From positions 1-39,501 of the forward strand of contig JAAYNH010000008.1 in assembly GCA_012520945.1 (NCBI GenBank): DNA of 39,501 nucleotides, written 5' to 3'. Origin of the DNA: Treponema sp. Lineage in GTDB: Bacteria > Spirochaetota > Spirochaetia > Treponematales > Treponemataceae. Numbering within the stretch: position 1 is the first letter of the stretch; each line of letters starts with the position of its first letter. This document shows, one piece after another, positions 17,681 through 25,712 of the stretch. The notes under the pieces were generated by a model. The model was not told the DNA's origin, did no database searches, and worked only from the letters and a program-made list of their open reading frames with translations. The position numbers and the translations under genes are program-made.

Positions 17681-18206
17681 TATCTTCTCCTATTAATTTT
17701 ACCAATTGTTCTCTTGCACGGAAAATTCTAATTTTCACGTTGCCTTCTGTAATGCCTAAAATTCTTCCAATTTCTTTATAATTTAGTTCACCATATTCAC
17801 GCAAAACAATAACTTCTTTTAGATTTTCAGGTAATTTATTTAATGCTTCCTGTACAATTTTACACGATTCAGCTTTGAGTAATTCCGTTTCACCGGAATC
17901 AACTTTTCGTGTTCCTTCTTTTAAAACCTTTTCGTATGCTTTTTTTTCACGTCCTTTGCGTTTTGCATAATTTAATGATGCATTTTTTACAACGCGAATA
18001 AGCCAAAATTTAGCATCATCAATTGACGGAAAAACCAAAGCTTTTTCATGTGCTTTTATGAGAGAATCATGAGCTAAATCTTCTGCAACATCTTCATTTC
18101 CAACAATTCTATAAGAAATTTTGAATAGAAGTTGCATTGTAGTTTCATATATTTTGTTAAAGTCTTGCGGTCTATCCGCCTTTACTTCCTCTCTATTGTT
18201 AAACAA
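17664..18206 (-). CDS. ECF-family RNA polymerase sigma factor
   Basis: A 180-residue sigma factor with region 2 (LLFKISYRIVGNEDVAEDLAHDSLIKAHEK, about residues 27-56) and region 4 (LPENLKEVIVLREYGELNYKEIGRILGITEGNVKIRIFRAREQL, about 123-166), joined by a short charged linker. There is no region 1 or 3, as in all ECF factors. The start codon is TTG at 18206, with GGAGA seven bases upstream. No better in-frame ATG exists before region 2. It begins 50 bases after cysS and is probably transcribed with it. The overlapping anti-sigma gene shows it is released by an envelope signal. The two motifs above are quoted as contiguous ranges for location only. Confidence 0.92.
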   Translation of the reverse strand: MFNNREEVKADRPQDFNKIYETTMQLLFKISYRIVGNEDVAEDLAHDSLIKAHEKALVFPSIDDAKFWLIRVVKNASLNYAKRKGREKKAYEKVLKEGTRKVDSGETELLKAESCKIVQEALNKLPENLKEVIVLREYGELNYKEIGRILGITEGNVKIRIFRAREQLVKLIGEDNVYLS

Positions 18207-18256
18207 TAATATTCTCCAAAGGTTACATTTTTATCAATAAAATAAAAATTCATAAA

Positions 18257-19771
18257 TTAATTTGTTTTCCAAATCGTGCCTTCAGTCGTATCTACCAAAA
18301 TAATTCCACGAGATGCCAAGCTGTTTCGAATTTCGTCTGCACGTTCATAATTTTTTGATTTTTTAGCGTCATTTCGTTCGGCAATCAATTTTTGCACCTC
18401 AGATTCTAACTCAGGTGCTAATTTTCCTGTAGCGATATTTTTTTCTTCTTCATATAATTTAATTGAATTTTCAATTAAATCCAAACCAATTACAGTATCC
18501 ATTTTAGAAATAACAGCCAAAGTTTCCATTGCACTCATATTTTTATCTTTTATTGCACCTTGAAGTTCTGAAAGTGCTTTAGGAGTTGCTAAATCATTTT
18601 CTAATGATTCAGTAAATGCATTAATCCATTTTAAACCGGTATCATTAATTTGAGTTTGAGAAATTAACGTTGTTGTAGGAATATCTGCGGTTTCTTCAAC
18701 AACTTGTGCAATACATTTGCTAATACGTTGTATTAATGCTTTGCGTGAATTTTTTGCACTGTCCATAGCGTCCCATGAAAAAGCAACTTGACTTCGATAA
18801 TGTGCTCCAAGTAAAAAAAATCGATAATCCAAAGGCTCATATCCTTTGTCTATTAGTGATTGTAAAGTTAAAAAGTTTCCGCTGGATTTAGACATTTTGC
18901 CACCTGTGCTTTCGGAATCATTTTTATCTTTTGCAATTATTAAAAATTCATTGTGTAGCCAATAATTTACCCATTTTTTTCCTGTAGCTCCTTCACTTTG
19001 TGCAATTTCATTAGTGTGATGAATTGGAATGTGGTCAATTCCGCCTGTGTGAATGTCAAATTGCTCACCTAAATATTTCATACTCATTGCAGAGCATTCT
19101 ATATGCCACCCGGGATAACCAATACCCCAAGGACTGTCCCAAACGAGAGCTTGATTTTCAAATTTTGATTTTGTAAACCAAAGAACAAAGTCATGCGGAT
19201 TTCGTTTGTTTTTATCTACTACAACAATATCGCGTTTACCGGCACCTGTTTTTAAATCATCTAAATTTAACATTGCTAATTTGCCATAGTTAGGGAAAGT
19301 AGTTACATCAAAGTATAAATTGCCACCTGCCATATATGTATGACCGTTTTTTTCCAAACGTTTGATTAACTCAATCATTTCATTAATATGTTCTGTTGCT
19401 TTACATACAATGTTCGGACGACGAATATTTAATCGATCAATATCATTAAAAAATGCTTCAGTGTAAAATTGAGCAATTTCTAAAACAGATTGTCCGCGTT
19501 CTTTTGCAGTTTTTAACATTTTATCTTCGCCGTCGTCCGAATCACCTGTTAAGTGCCCAATATCAGTAATATTCATTACATATTTAACATCATATCCAAG
19601 AAAAGAAAGTGCTCGATTAAGTAAATCTAAAAAAACATAGGCACGTAAATTTCCAATGTGTGCATAATTGTAAACAGTCGGACCACAACCGTAAAAGCTA
19701 CATTTCCCTTGTTGAATTGGCACAAAAACTTCTATTTTGCGCCCCATTGTATTATATAATTTCAGTGCCAT
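18257..19771 (-). CDS. cysS: cysteinyl-tRNA synthetase
   Basis: A 504-residue class I aminoacyl-tRNA synthetase that charges tRNA-Cys. It has the HIGH-type motif in YAHIGNLRAY and the KMSKS motif in GGKMSKSSGNF (about residue 292). Zinc ligands are visible in YGCGPTVYN, HIECSAMS and HHTNEIAQSE. The C-terminal anticodon-binding helices end with the usual KSKNYERADEIRNSLASRGI segment. GAGG lies six bases before the ATG. It is driven by a near-consensus promoter that overlaps the divergent murB promoter, and it leads an operon continuing into the sigma factor genes. Length is normal for the family. Confidence 0.97.
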   Translation of the reverse strand: MALKLYNTMGRKIEVFVPIQQGKCSFYGCGPTVYNYAHIGNLRAYVFLDLLNRALSFLGYDVKYVMNITDIGHLTGDSDDGEDKMLKTAKERGQSVLEIAQFYTEAFFNDIDRLNIRRPNIVCKATEHINEMIELIKRLEKNGHTYMAGGNLYFDVTTFPNYGKLAMLNLDDLKTGAGKRDIVVVDKNKRNPHDFVLWFTKSKFENQALVWDSPWGIGYPGWHIECSAMSMKYLGEQFDIHTGGIDHIPIHHTNEIAQSEGATGKKWVNYWLHNEFLIIAKDKNDSESTGGKMSKSSGNFLTLQSLIDKGYEPLDYRFFLLGAHYRSQVAFSWDAMDSAKNSRKALIQRISKCIAQVVEETADIPTTTLISQTQINDTGLKWINAFTESLENDLATPKALSELQGAIKDKNMSAMETLAVISKMDTVIGLDLIENSIKLYEEEKNIATGKLAPELESEVQKLIAERNDAKKSKNYERADEIRNSLASRGIILVDTTEGTIWKTN

Positions 19772-19782
19772 AAAAACCTCTG

Positions 19783-19811
19783 TTGAAAATCTGTATTATT
19801 TCCATTATACT
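19783..19811 (+). promoter_or_regulatory. promoter of murB, predicted to give a leaderless mRNA
   Basis: TTGAAA at 19783-19788, 17 bases, TATACT at 19806-19811. Seven bases later comes the murB ATG (19819). The predicted transcription start therefore coincides with, or is one base before, the A of ATG, and there is no Shine-Dalgarno sequence. Confidence 0.75.
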
Positions 19812-19832
19812 GCTTTATATGAATGCTTGCAA
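19804..19832 (-). promoter_or_regulatory. promoter of cysS, overlapping the murB promoter
   Basis: On the minus strand TTGCAA (19832-19827), 17 bases, TATAAT (19809-19804). The predicted start at about 19797 gives a 25-base leader with GAGG. Its -10 shares four base pairs with the -10 of murB, and its -35 lies inside the murB coding region. The two promoters cannot be occupied together. Confidence 0.75.
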
Positions 19833-20724
19833 TATTGAAGATATATTAAATATTAATAAAATTGATGCAGAATTAGAATCAGATGCAGATTTCAAAGATT
19901 TGTGTACTTTTAAGGTTGGCGGAAAGATAAAAGTCTTGGTTTCTCCAAAAGATGTTAAAAGTTTTACAAAGCTAATTAGTGTTTTTAATAAGAAAAAAAT
20001 TAATTATTTTATATTAGGGGGAGGGTCAAATATAGTACCTCCGGAAAAGGATTTTAAAAAAATTGTACTTTCAACAAAAAAATTAAATAAAATAACTTAT
20101 GATGGTGAAAAACTAATTTGTGGTTCCGGTGCAAAAATTGATGAAATTATTCAATATTGTAAAGATAATTCATTAACAGGTATGGAAAATTTTTGTGGTT
20201 TGCCCGGAACTATCGGTGGAGCTGTATATATGAATGCACGTTGTTATGATAAGTCAATTAGTGATATACTTTTAGAAGTAAAATATGTCCAAAATGATAC
20301 CGTGCAAATTTATAAAAAAAATAAAGATGATTGGGATTATAAAGTGTCTCCTTTTCAGAAAAATAAAAAATGTATAGTAGAAGTATTTTTTGAAGTAAAA
20401 AAAGGTCATAAAAAAGAAATTATAGCAAATTGTGAAAATTTCTTTTTAGATAGATATGAAAAAGGACATTTTAAATTTCCGTCAGCGGGTAGTGTTTTTA
20501 AAAATAATCGTAATTATGGTAAGCCGTCCGGTAAAATTATTGATGAAGCTGGTCTTTGCGGTAAAATTATCGGTGGAGCACAAATTGCTCCATGGCATGG
20601 AAATTTTATTATTAATACAGGTAAAGCCACTGCCGATGATATAAAAAAATTGGTTAATTATGTAAAAATGCACGTAAAAAAACAAACCGGATTTAAACTT
20701 GATTGTGAAATCATTTTTTTATAG
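19819..20724 (+). CDS. murB: UDP-N-acetylenolpyruvoylglucosamine reductase
   Basis: A 301-residue FAD enzyme that reduces enolpyruvyl-UDP-GlcNAc to UDP-MurNAc in peptidoglycan precursor synthesis. Motifs: TFKVGGKIKVLVSP, LGGGSNIVPP (FAD phosphate contacts), GMENFCGLPGTIGGAVYMNA, KFPSAGSVFKNN with the catalytic-type serine, and SGKIIDEAGLCGKIIGGAQI. I start it at the ATG at 19819. A longer reading from TTG at 19783 would use the promoter -35 as a start codon and adds an unrelated hydrophobic stretch. With the ATG start no Shine-Dalgarno sequence exists and the mRNA should be leaderless. Confidence 0.95.
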   Translation: MNACNIEDILNINKIDAELESDADFKDLCTFKVGGKIKVLVSPKDVKSFTKLISVFNKKKINYFILGGGSNIVPPEKDFKKIVLSTKKLNKITYDGEKLICGSGAKIDEIIQYCKDNSLTGMENFCGLPGTIGGAVYMNARCYDKSISDILLEVKYVQNDTVQIYKKNKDDWDYKVSPFQKNKKCIVEVFFEVKKGHKKEIIANCENFFLDRYEKGHFKFPSAGSVFKNNRNYGKPSGKIIDEAGLCGKIIGGAQIAPWHGNFIINTGKATADDIKKLVNYVKMHVKKQTGFKLDCEIIFL

Positions 20725-20768
20725 TACATATTTGTTTTTTCTATTAACATTTATTTAATAATGGTTAG

Positions 20769-20797
20769 TTGACAGATTTTCATTTGCGTTTTATAAT
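20769..20797 (+). promoter_or_regulatory. perfect-consensus promoter of the double cNMP-binding regulator
   Basis: TTGACA at 20769-20774, exactly 17 bases, TATAAT at 20792-20797. The predicted start is at about 20804, 14 bases before the GTG start codon. This is the best match to consensus in the window. Confidence 0.9.
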
Positions 20798-20817
20798 GAT
20801 ACAATGGGGTTTAGGAA

Positions 20818-21987
20818 GTGTTACAGTTATCGTTTGTTAATTTTAGAAAAGGCTCTTATATCTTTGTGGAAGGCAAGGCCGGCGGTGATAAATTTTACAT
20901 CATTCAGAACGGTAAAGTACGTAGCTACAAAGAATTAGAAATTGGTGACGATGTAGCTGTTACATATGGTCCGGGTGATTTTATCGGTGTTATTCCGTGT
21001 ATGTCAGGACACTCTCAGATTGAAACTGTTGTTGCTTTAACAGATGTTGTTGCAATTGCTGTACGTCGCGATCAATATCCGGCTCTTATTGCAAAAAATA
21101 CTCCCGTTGCTATGAAAATTATTAGAACTTTTGCCAACAGAATGCGTATATTAAATGAAACGTTGACAAAGGTTACTCTGAAAAACAATATTATTTCGTC
21201 CCCTGAACAACTTTTTGTAATTGCTCAATATTATGAGAAAGTAGGTCAACCCAATCTTGCAATTTATGGTTATTATCAATATATAAAAGCTTGTTCGCAG
21301 GGCTATGATGTTGAAAAAGCCAAACAACGATTTGTTGCATTAAAACCGCGCACTAATGCTGTTTATTTTGAACCGACTAATGATTTAATGCGTTCTTATC
21401 CTAAAAACACAATGATTTTTTCTGAATGTCAGAATGGTCAAGAGATGTTTATTATCCAAGAAGGACAGGTAAAAATATCTAAAGTTGTTGACGGTAATGA
21501 GGTAATTTTAGCGGTATTAAAAAAAGGTGATTTTTTTGGTGAAATGGCCTTGCTTGAAAATAAACCGCGTTCTGCCAGTGCTATTGCACATGAAGATTGT
21601 AAATTGATGGTTGTAAATCGTCAAAACTTTGAAAAATTAGTTAGTAGCCAACCACAATTAATTGCCAGTTTGACAACAACTTTATCTGAACGTTTGTGGG
21701 CAATGTCACGTCAATTAGCTAATACGCAAATTCGCGATCCATTATTTAAACTATTTGATATGTTATCTTTACAATTAGAAAAAGCACGTGTTGTTGTAAC
21801 TTCAGGTACAGCATATCAGTTTGATATTACTCCTTATGATTTGGCAAATATGTGTGGTATTCCTCAGGAAGAACAAGGCTCACTTTTGGCTACTTTTGTA
21901 AAAGATTCCAGAATTAAACTTGTAAATAATAAAATTTTTGTACCTGATTGTTATGAAATAACAAAAATTGGACCTCTTTATAGATAA
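20818..21987 (+). CDS. double cyclic-nucleotide-binding domain protein with CRP-like C-terminus
   Basis: A 389-residue cytoplasmic regulator with a GTG start. The first cNMP domain spans about residues 9-110 and the second about 190-310, separated by a short TPR-like helical stretch (FVIAQYYEKVGQPNLAIYGY). The second domain has the intact phosphate-binding cassette FFGEMALLENKPRSASA. The first reads FIGVIPCMSGHSQIETVVA and lacks both the FGE motif and the arginine, so it probably does not bind a cyclic nucleotide. The last 75 residues (YDLANMCGIPQEEQGSLLAT … IFVPD) look like the winged helix of CRP/FNR proteins. AGGA lies unusually close to the start. A DNA-binding role is likely but not certain. 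Confidence 0.85.
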   Translation: MLQLSFVNFRKGSYIFVEGKAGGDKFYIIQNGKVRSYKELEIGDDVAVTYGPGDFIGVIPCMSGHSQIETVVALTDVVAIAVRRDQYPALIAKNTPVAMKIIRTFANRMRILNETLTKVTLKNNIISSPEQLFVIAQYYEKVGQPNLAIYGYYQYIKACSQGYDVEKAKQRFVALKPRTNAVYFEPTNDLMRSYPKNTMIFSECQNGQEMFIIQEGQVKISKVVDGNEVILAVLKKGDFFGEMALLENKPRSASAIAHEDCKLMVVNRQNFEKLVSSQPQLIASLTTTLSERLWAMSRQLANTQIRDPLFKLFDMLSLQLEKARVVVTSGTAYQFDITPYDLANMCGIPQEEQGSLLATFVKDSRIKLVNNKIFVPDCYEITKIGPLYR

Positions 21988-22077
21988 ATTTCATTATTTT
22001 ACATCTAAATAAATTTTTGATTAATTTTAATTTATAAAATCATTTTAAAAATTCTTTAATTTTGTCGATAGTAAAAT

Positions 22078-22605
22078 ATGAAGAGAATTGTATTTTTTAT
22101 ATTTTTATTTAGTAATTATTTTCTTTTTTCGCAGTCTTCAGATTTACCGCATGGATACAGAAATATTAATCTTGGTATGACTTTAGAGTCTGTTAAAAAA
22201 GAATTGTTGTCCGATTCTGTTTTTGGCTATAGAGGAGACCGTGATGTTAGTTTGTTGCCGAATGGTTATAAACAGACAATCATTGAAACTTCAAATAACG
22301 GTTTTTTGAGTGCTACTTGGTTTTTATTTAATGAAAATAGACTTTATAATATGACAATAAATATCAATCGTGAGCTGATGGACTATCATTCAGTTTTTTT
22401 AACATTATGTAATAAATATGGACAGCCTGAATTTTTGAATCCTGAAAAAGCTATATGGCAAAACGAATGGATACAAATGACTTTGGAAAGACCTCTTTCA
22501 ATTAAATATATGGATATGATTGTTTTTAATAGTTTACAAGAAGAGTCCGGTGTTGACCAAAGTGTGCGTGAAATGCTCAGAGAAGATTTTTTGGACAGTC
22601 TATAA
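22078..22605 (+). CDS. small secreted protein of unknown function
   Basis: A 175-residue protein with a signal peptide (MKRIVFFIFLFSNYFLFSQ). The mature part opens with LPHGYRNINLGMTLESVKKEL, a pattern common in periplasmic proteins where a short helix follows "G-M-s-ve-vk". It then alternates strands and helices (ATWFLFNENRLYNMTINI, FLTLCNKYGQPEFLNPEKAIW). I do not recognise a named family. No Shine-Dalgarno sequence and no convincing promoter is visible in the 90-base AT-rich gap before it. Its stop overlaps the stop of the convergent DUF192 gene by a few bases. Confidence 0.7.
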   Translation: MKRIVFFIFLFSNYFLFSQSSDLPHGYRNINLGMTLESVKKELLSDSVFGYRGDRDVSLLPNGYKQTIIETSNNGFLSATWFLFNENRLYNMTININRELMDYHSVFLTLCNKYGQPEFLNPEKAIWQNEWIQMTLERPLSIKYMDMIVFNSLQEESGVDQSVREMLREDFLDSL

Positions 22606-23043
22606 GATTAGTTTATCTCCAACTTTAATATTAACTTTTTCAAACCAGTTTTGTGGAACTTCTAATGCATAACGAACGCTTGAAGTGCTTTTAATTGTTG
22701 CTAAACTGTATGGCGTCATGTGAAAAATATCTTTTATAATACCATTTGTGTCGATGTAAGCAATGGAAAGAGGTAGTGGTGTATTTTTCATCCAAAAGCT
22801 TAAAATTTGATCTTTTTCAAAAATAAAAAGCATACCCGTTCCTTCAGGGATTTTTTTTCTTTCCATAAATCCAAAATTTCGTTCGTCAGGTGTTTTTGCA
22901 ATTTCTACTTTTATGTAAACTGTTGTGCCATCTGAACGTTCAAGTGTAAAAACTTTTTTTTCAAGTTTACTTTGTGAACAAGAGAATAAAAGCGGTAAAA
23001 AACAAAAAGAAAAAATAATTAAAGAATTTTTAAAAATTTTCAT
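22600..23043 (-). CDS. DUF192-family lipoprotein
   Basis: A 147-residue lipoprotein with lipobox LFSC at residue 22 and the whole DUF192 domain behind it. Family marks are TPDERNFGFMERKKIPEGTGMLF, then ILSFWMKNTPLPLSIAYID, IKDIFHMTPYS and YALEVPQNWFEKVNIKVGD near the end. The family is a small conserved beta protein without an established function. AAGGAAA precedes the ATG by nine bases. It lies 17 bases after the TPR gene stop and is likely in the same transcript as the TPR and PilZ genes. The tail overlaps the convergent gene's stop codon region. Confidence 0.9.
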   Translation of the reverse strand: MKIFKNSLIIFSFCFLPLLFSCSQSKLEKKVFTLERSDGTTVYIKVEIAKTPDERNFGFMERKKIPEGTGMLFIFEKDQILSFWMKNTPLPLSIAYIDTNGIIKDIFHMTPYSLATIKSTSSVRYALEVPQNWFEKVNIKVGDKLIL

Positions 23044-23060
23044 ATATAGGTTTCCTTAAT

Positions 23061-24197
23061 TTATAAATTTTCTAACGCTTTTTTTGCCAGTTCATCATTT
23101 TTGTCAAATGCAAGAACAGTTTCAAAAAAAGTTTTTGCTTTTTTTGTGTCGCCTTTTTTTAAATATAAAATGCCTAAATTACTCATAATTTTTGTATTTT
23201 CGGGTTCAATTTTTAGTGCTTCAAAAAGTTTTTGTTCACATTCAGCTAAATTTCCCATTTCTAGCAAACAAATTGCAAGTTCATTATATGTATCGCTATT
23301 GTTGCCACCTAAAATAATGGCTTGTTCAAAAGCTTTTGAAGCATCGTGCCACTGTTCAAGTCGACGTAAAGCCCAACCGAGCATAAACCAGGCATTCCAT
23401 ACTTTTGGATTTTTTTTAATAAATGCCTTTATTTCATCAAGGGCTTTTTCTTCATTGTTATTTTGTATTGATTCATAAGCAGATTTAAATAAATCATCTT
23501 CTAAATTACGTGATTTTATGTCGTTGATAATTTCTTTAGCACGTTGCCTTTTATAACGAACGTTTTCATCTATATTTTTTTCATCAATACTCTCCGTTAA
23601 GATAAGAAAACTCTCAAAATATTCTTTACATAAAGAAAAATTTTTTTGTTTAAGATAAAAAAAGCCTGCATTAAAATATGCATCAGGGAATGGATCTTCA
23701 ACACAAAGACAAATTTTATAATATTTTTCAGCTTCAGCATCATATGCATCGGCATCTTCATGTAGTCCACTGCGTCTGTAACTTGAAGCTCTTTCATCAA
23801 AAAAGAGTGCGGAGTTTAAAATTGTAATCATATTTTCAGGATCTAAACCACGCAAAGAAGCAAAAATTTCTTCAGCAATATCAAAGTCTTCATTCCGTGC
23901 TTTTAAGATAGCCGCTTCCATTAGTTCTGTTTGAATTTCCGGTCGTGCACTTTTAAGTAAATATCTATAATAATCAATATGTTGATTGTTAGTATCATAT
24001 GCTAAAATTGTCAAAATACCTGCTAGAATCATTTCTAATGTTAAAGATGATGTATCAAAATCATCTTTGTGTGCTTGCTCTTTAGTAATTTGAACAGGAA
24101 GTGGAATTGTATTGTCTACGGAGAAATCTTTTACCGGTAATTTGAAAGACTCGGGTAAATTAATAAAAACTACTGAATTTAATGCTTCTGATGCCAT
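23061..24197 (-). CDS. tetratricopeptide repeat protein
   Basis: A 378-residue cytoplasmic-type protein without a signal peptide or membrane segment. The N-terminal 60 residues are unique (VVFINLPESFKLPVKDFSV). The rest is helical, with TPR units. Those at the C-terminus are clear: VWNAWFMLGWALRRLEQWHDA, DTYNELAICLLEMGNLAECEQ, IMSNLGILYLKKGDTKKAK. TPR arrays bind partner proteins; no partner can be named. AGGTGA lies five bases before the ATG. The 8-base gap after the PilZ gene makes co-transcription very likely, so a part in c-di-GMP-linked behaviour is possible. Confidence 0.85.
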   Translation of the reverse strand: MASEALNSVVFINLPESFKLPVKDFSVDNTIPLPVQITKEQAHKDDFDTSSLTLEMILAGILTILAYDTNNQHIDYYRYLLKSARPEIQTELMEAAILKARNEDFDIAEEIFASLRGLDPENMITILNSALFFDERASSYRRSGLHEDADAYDAEAEKYYKICLCVEDPFPDAYFNAGFFYLKQKNFSLCKEYFESFLILTESIDEKNIDENVRYKRQRAKEIINDIKSRNLEDDLFKSAYESIQNNNEEKALDEIKAFIKKNPKVWNAWFMLGWALRRLEQWHDASKAFEQAIILGGNNSDTYNELAICLLEMGNLAECEQKLFEALKIEPENTKIMSNLGILYLKKGDTKKAKTFFETVLAFDKNDELAKKALENL

Positions 24198-24205
24198 TGA
24201 ATCAC

Positions 24206-25045
24206 CTATGATTTTTTTTGATTTATTGATGTCGCTTTTGACAATTGATTTTTACGAACTGTCGTTAGATAATTATTTATTCGAATTTTGAAAGGCATTG
24301 GAATTTCTTTTTCATCAAAACTTATGTTTGCCGCAATTAAACCTTTACGACCTTGAATTGCAGAAACAGCAACAACTTTTCCCTTTAATGAAATTGTTTC
24401 CGTTGGATCTTGGAAATCCAAACGTAATAGAGTTTCTTTATCTTGAACAAATTGTGGCAAGCCAAGTAAAATAATTTTAGCACCTGAAAATGAAAGGTCA
24501 CGTACAACACAATGCCTAGGTACATTTTGAATTTCCACAATTGTTTCTTCTTTAACAAGATTTAGTTTTCTTTTTGATTCATCATTTATTATAATGCGTT
24601 CTTCTTTGCGTCGAACAGCATTAACATTTGCTTCTAAAAGAGTACCGATTTTTTCAATAAAATCATCAGGTGGTCGTTGTGAAAAACCTAATGTTATAAT
24701 TGCTAAGTCATTAGAATTCATATATTTTGTAATTTTTGTAACACGAGTTGTAATAAAAAAACTAATAGGTTGGTTATCATCTTGTAAAAAATAAAAACGT
24801 AATTGTACAGTTGTAGGATTTCGGGATAATGCTTGAAAAGCGCCACCTTTTGTGCCAATAATGATTTTAGACTGTAAAAATGATGTAGAGTTAATGATAC
24901 ATGGCCATTGAGCACCTTCACTTTTTATATAAATTTGACGAGGGTTGATTTTTAGAGTTTTAATAACTTCTTTTGAGAATATAATTTCTACATCACGATA
25001 TAAGTCATAATATTTTGAAATTTGCTGGCTAGTGAGAATCCCCAT
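24206..25045 (-). CDS. PilZ-domain c-di-GMP-binding protein, PlzA-like
   Basis: A 279-residue protein with two parts: an N-terminal beta domain (about residues 10-135) of the kind found in spirochaetal PlzA-type proteins, and a canonical PilZ domain (about 143-270). The c-di-GMP-binding residues are intact: RKEER (R146, R150) and DLSFSG (D183, S185, G188). Such proteins translate c-di-GMP level into motility or host-association behaviour in spirochaetes. A promoter lies immediately upstream, its -10 ending seven bases before the ATG. There is no Shine-Dalgarno sequence, so the mRNA is predicted to be leaderless. It heads a PilZ-TPR-DUF192 operon. Confidence 0.88.
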   Translation of the reverse strand: MGILTSQQISKYYDLYRDVEIIFSKEVIKTLKINPRQIYIKSEGAQWPCIINSTSFLQSKIIIGTKGGAFQALSRNPTTVQLRFYFLQDDNQPISFFITTRVTKITKYMNSNDLAIITLGFSQRPPDDFIEKIGTLLEANVNAVRRKEERIIINDESKRKLNLVKEETIVEIQNVPRHCVVRDLSFSGAKIILLGLPQFVQDKETLLRLDFQDPTETISLKGKVVAVSAIQGRKGLIAANISFDEKEIPMPFKIRINNYLTTVRKNQLSKATSINQKKS

Positions 25046-25052
25046 ACAATCA

Positions 25053-25081
25053 ATGATAAATAATTATTTGAAAATCGTCAA
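25053..25081 (-). promoter_or_regulatory. promoter of the PilZ operon, predicted leaderless
   Basis: Minus strand: TTGACG (25081-25076), 17 bases, TATCAT (25058-25053), seven bases, ATG at 25045. Each hexamer matches consensus in five of six positions. Confidence 0.65.
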
Positions 25082-25105
25082 TGCTTTTGTTAGTGCTTTT
25101 TATAG

Positions 25106-25140
25106 AAAAAAAAGACTTCGATATATATTCGAAGTCTTTT
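25106..25140 (-). terminator. terminator of rpsU
   Basis: A perfect 12-base-pair stem, 25110-25121 with 25129-25140, around a 7-base loop. In the rpsU direction it is followed by a run of eight T. It insulates rpsU from the PilZ promoter just downstream. Confidence 0.9.
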
Positions 25141-25148
25141 ACTTAGTA

Positions 25149-25364
25149 TTAATTAATAAGAGCTTTTTGAATCATGTGTTTTACGTGTTTTTTCATTAAC
25201 TTGCGTTGTATTGTTTTATTCTTGCGGTTTTGGATAGTTGAAGGTTTTTCGTAAAATTCACGCTTTTTAAATTCGCGGATTATGCCTTCTTTTTCAACCA
25301 TGCGTTTAAAACGTTTGATCGCTTTTTCCAAGTTCTCAGTGTCATCAACATCAATACGAGCCAT
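25149..25364 (-). CDS. rpsU: 30S ribosomal protein S21
   Basis: A 71-residue basic protein of the small ribosomal subunit, needed near the anti-Shine-Dalgarno end of 16S rRNA. The start at 25364 ([19 protein letters not shown]) is chosen because GGAGGTG then stands nine bases upstream. A further in-frame GTG at 25376 would lie inside that ribosome site. It has the usual RRF-type helices ([20 protein letters not shown]) and a lysine/arginine-rich tail ([17 protein letters not shown]). It is a single gene with its own terminator. On the mRNA, CACC at 25387-25384 can pair with the GGTG of the ribosome site, forming a small hairpin. Confidence 0.95.
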   Translation of the reverse strand: MARIDVDDTENLEKAIKRFKRMVEKEGIIREFKKREFYEKPSTIQNRKNKTIQRKLMKKHVKHMIQKALIN

Positions 25365-25381
25365 AAATATATTCACCTCCC

Positions 25382-25700
25382 TTCGGGTGTACCGTAAGAA
25401 TCACCTCATATTATTACATATTGTAAAAAAACAATCAATAGGTAATTATGGAAAGATATTAAAAAATTGTTTTAAAAAATTATTACATATAAATTATAAA
25501 ACAATAATGTTATTTTAATAAAATTATGTATATTTTGTTAAAATATTTATAAAATAATATCATAAAAAACAATAAAGTACAAATGATAGACTGAAAATTA
25601 TTTAAATATAAACTATAATAAATTGTAATAAATTGGCAAAGTCTGTTTTTTTTTGCTATTTGTTACAAAAATGTTGTTTAATAATTAGTATTTTCAATTT
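25382..25700. other. AT-rich intergenic region between rpsU and the second lyase
   Basis: About 320 bases, mostly A and T, with no supported gene. It must hold the divergent promoters of rpsU and of the PL1 lyase. The rpsU leader occupies the left end. On the lyase side weak candidates are TTGGCA (25633-25638) with TATTTG (25657-25662), and TTGCTA (25653-25658) with TTTAAT (25677-25682). None is convincing. Confidence 0.5.
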
Positions 25701-25712
25701 GGAGGTGTGAAA

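Noticed and set aside
18221-18227. ECF-type -35 (TGTAACC on the minus strand) for self-activation of the sigma gene
   Set aside because: A matching -10 would fall on the start codon, so it cannot drive the annotated gene.
19783-19818. TTG at 19783 as start codon of murB
   Set aside because: These bases form the -35 hexamer of a good promoter, and the extra residues are hydrophobic and unlike the family.
25634-25658. Sigma-54 type promoter (TGGC … TTGC) before the second lyase
   Set aside because: The distance between GG and GC is 18 bases; sigma-54 promoters need 10.
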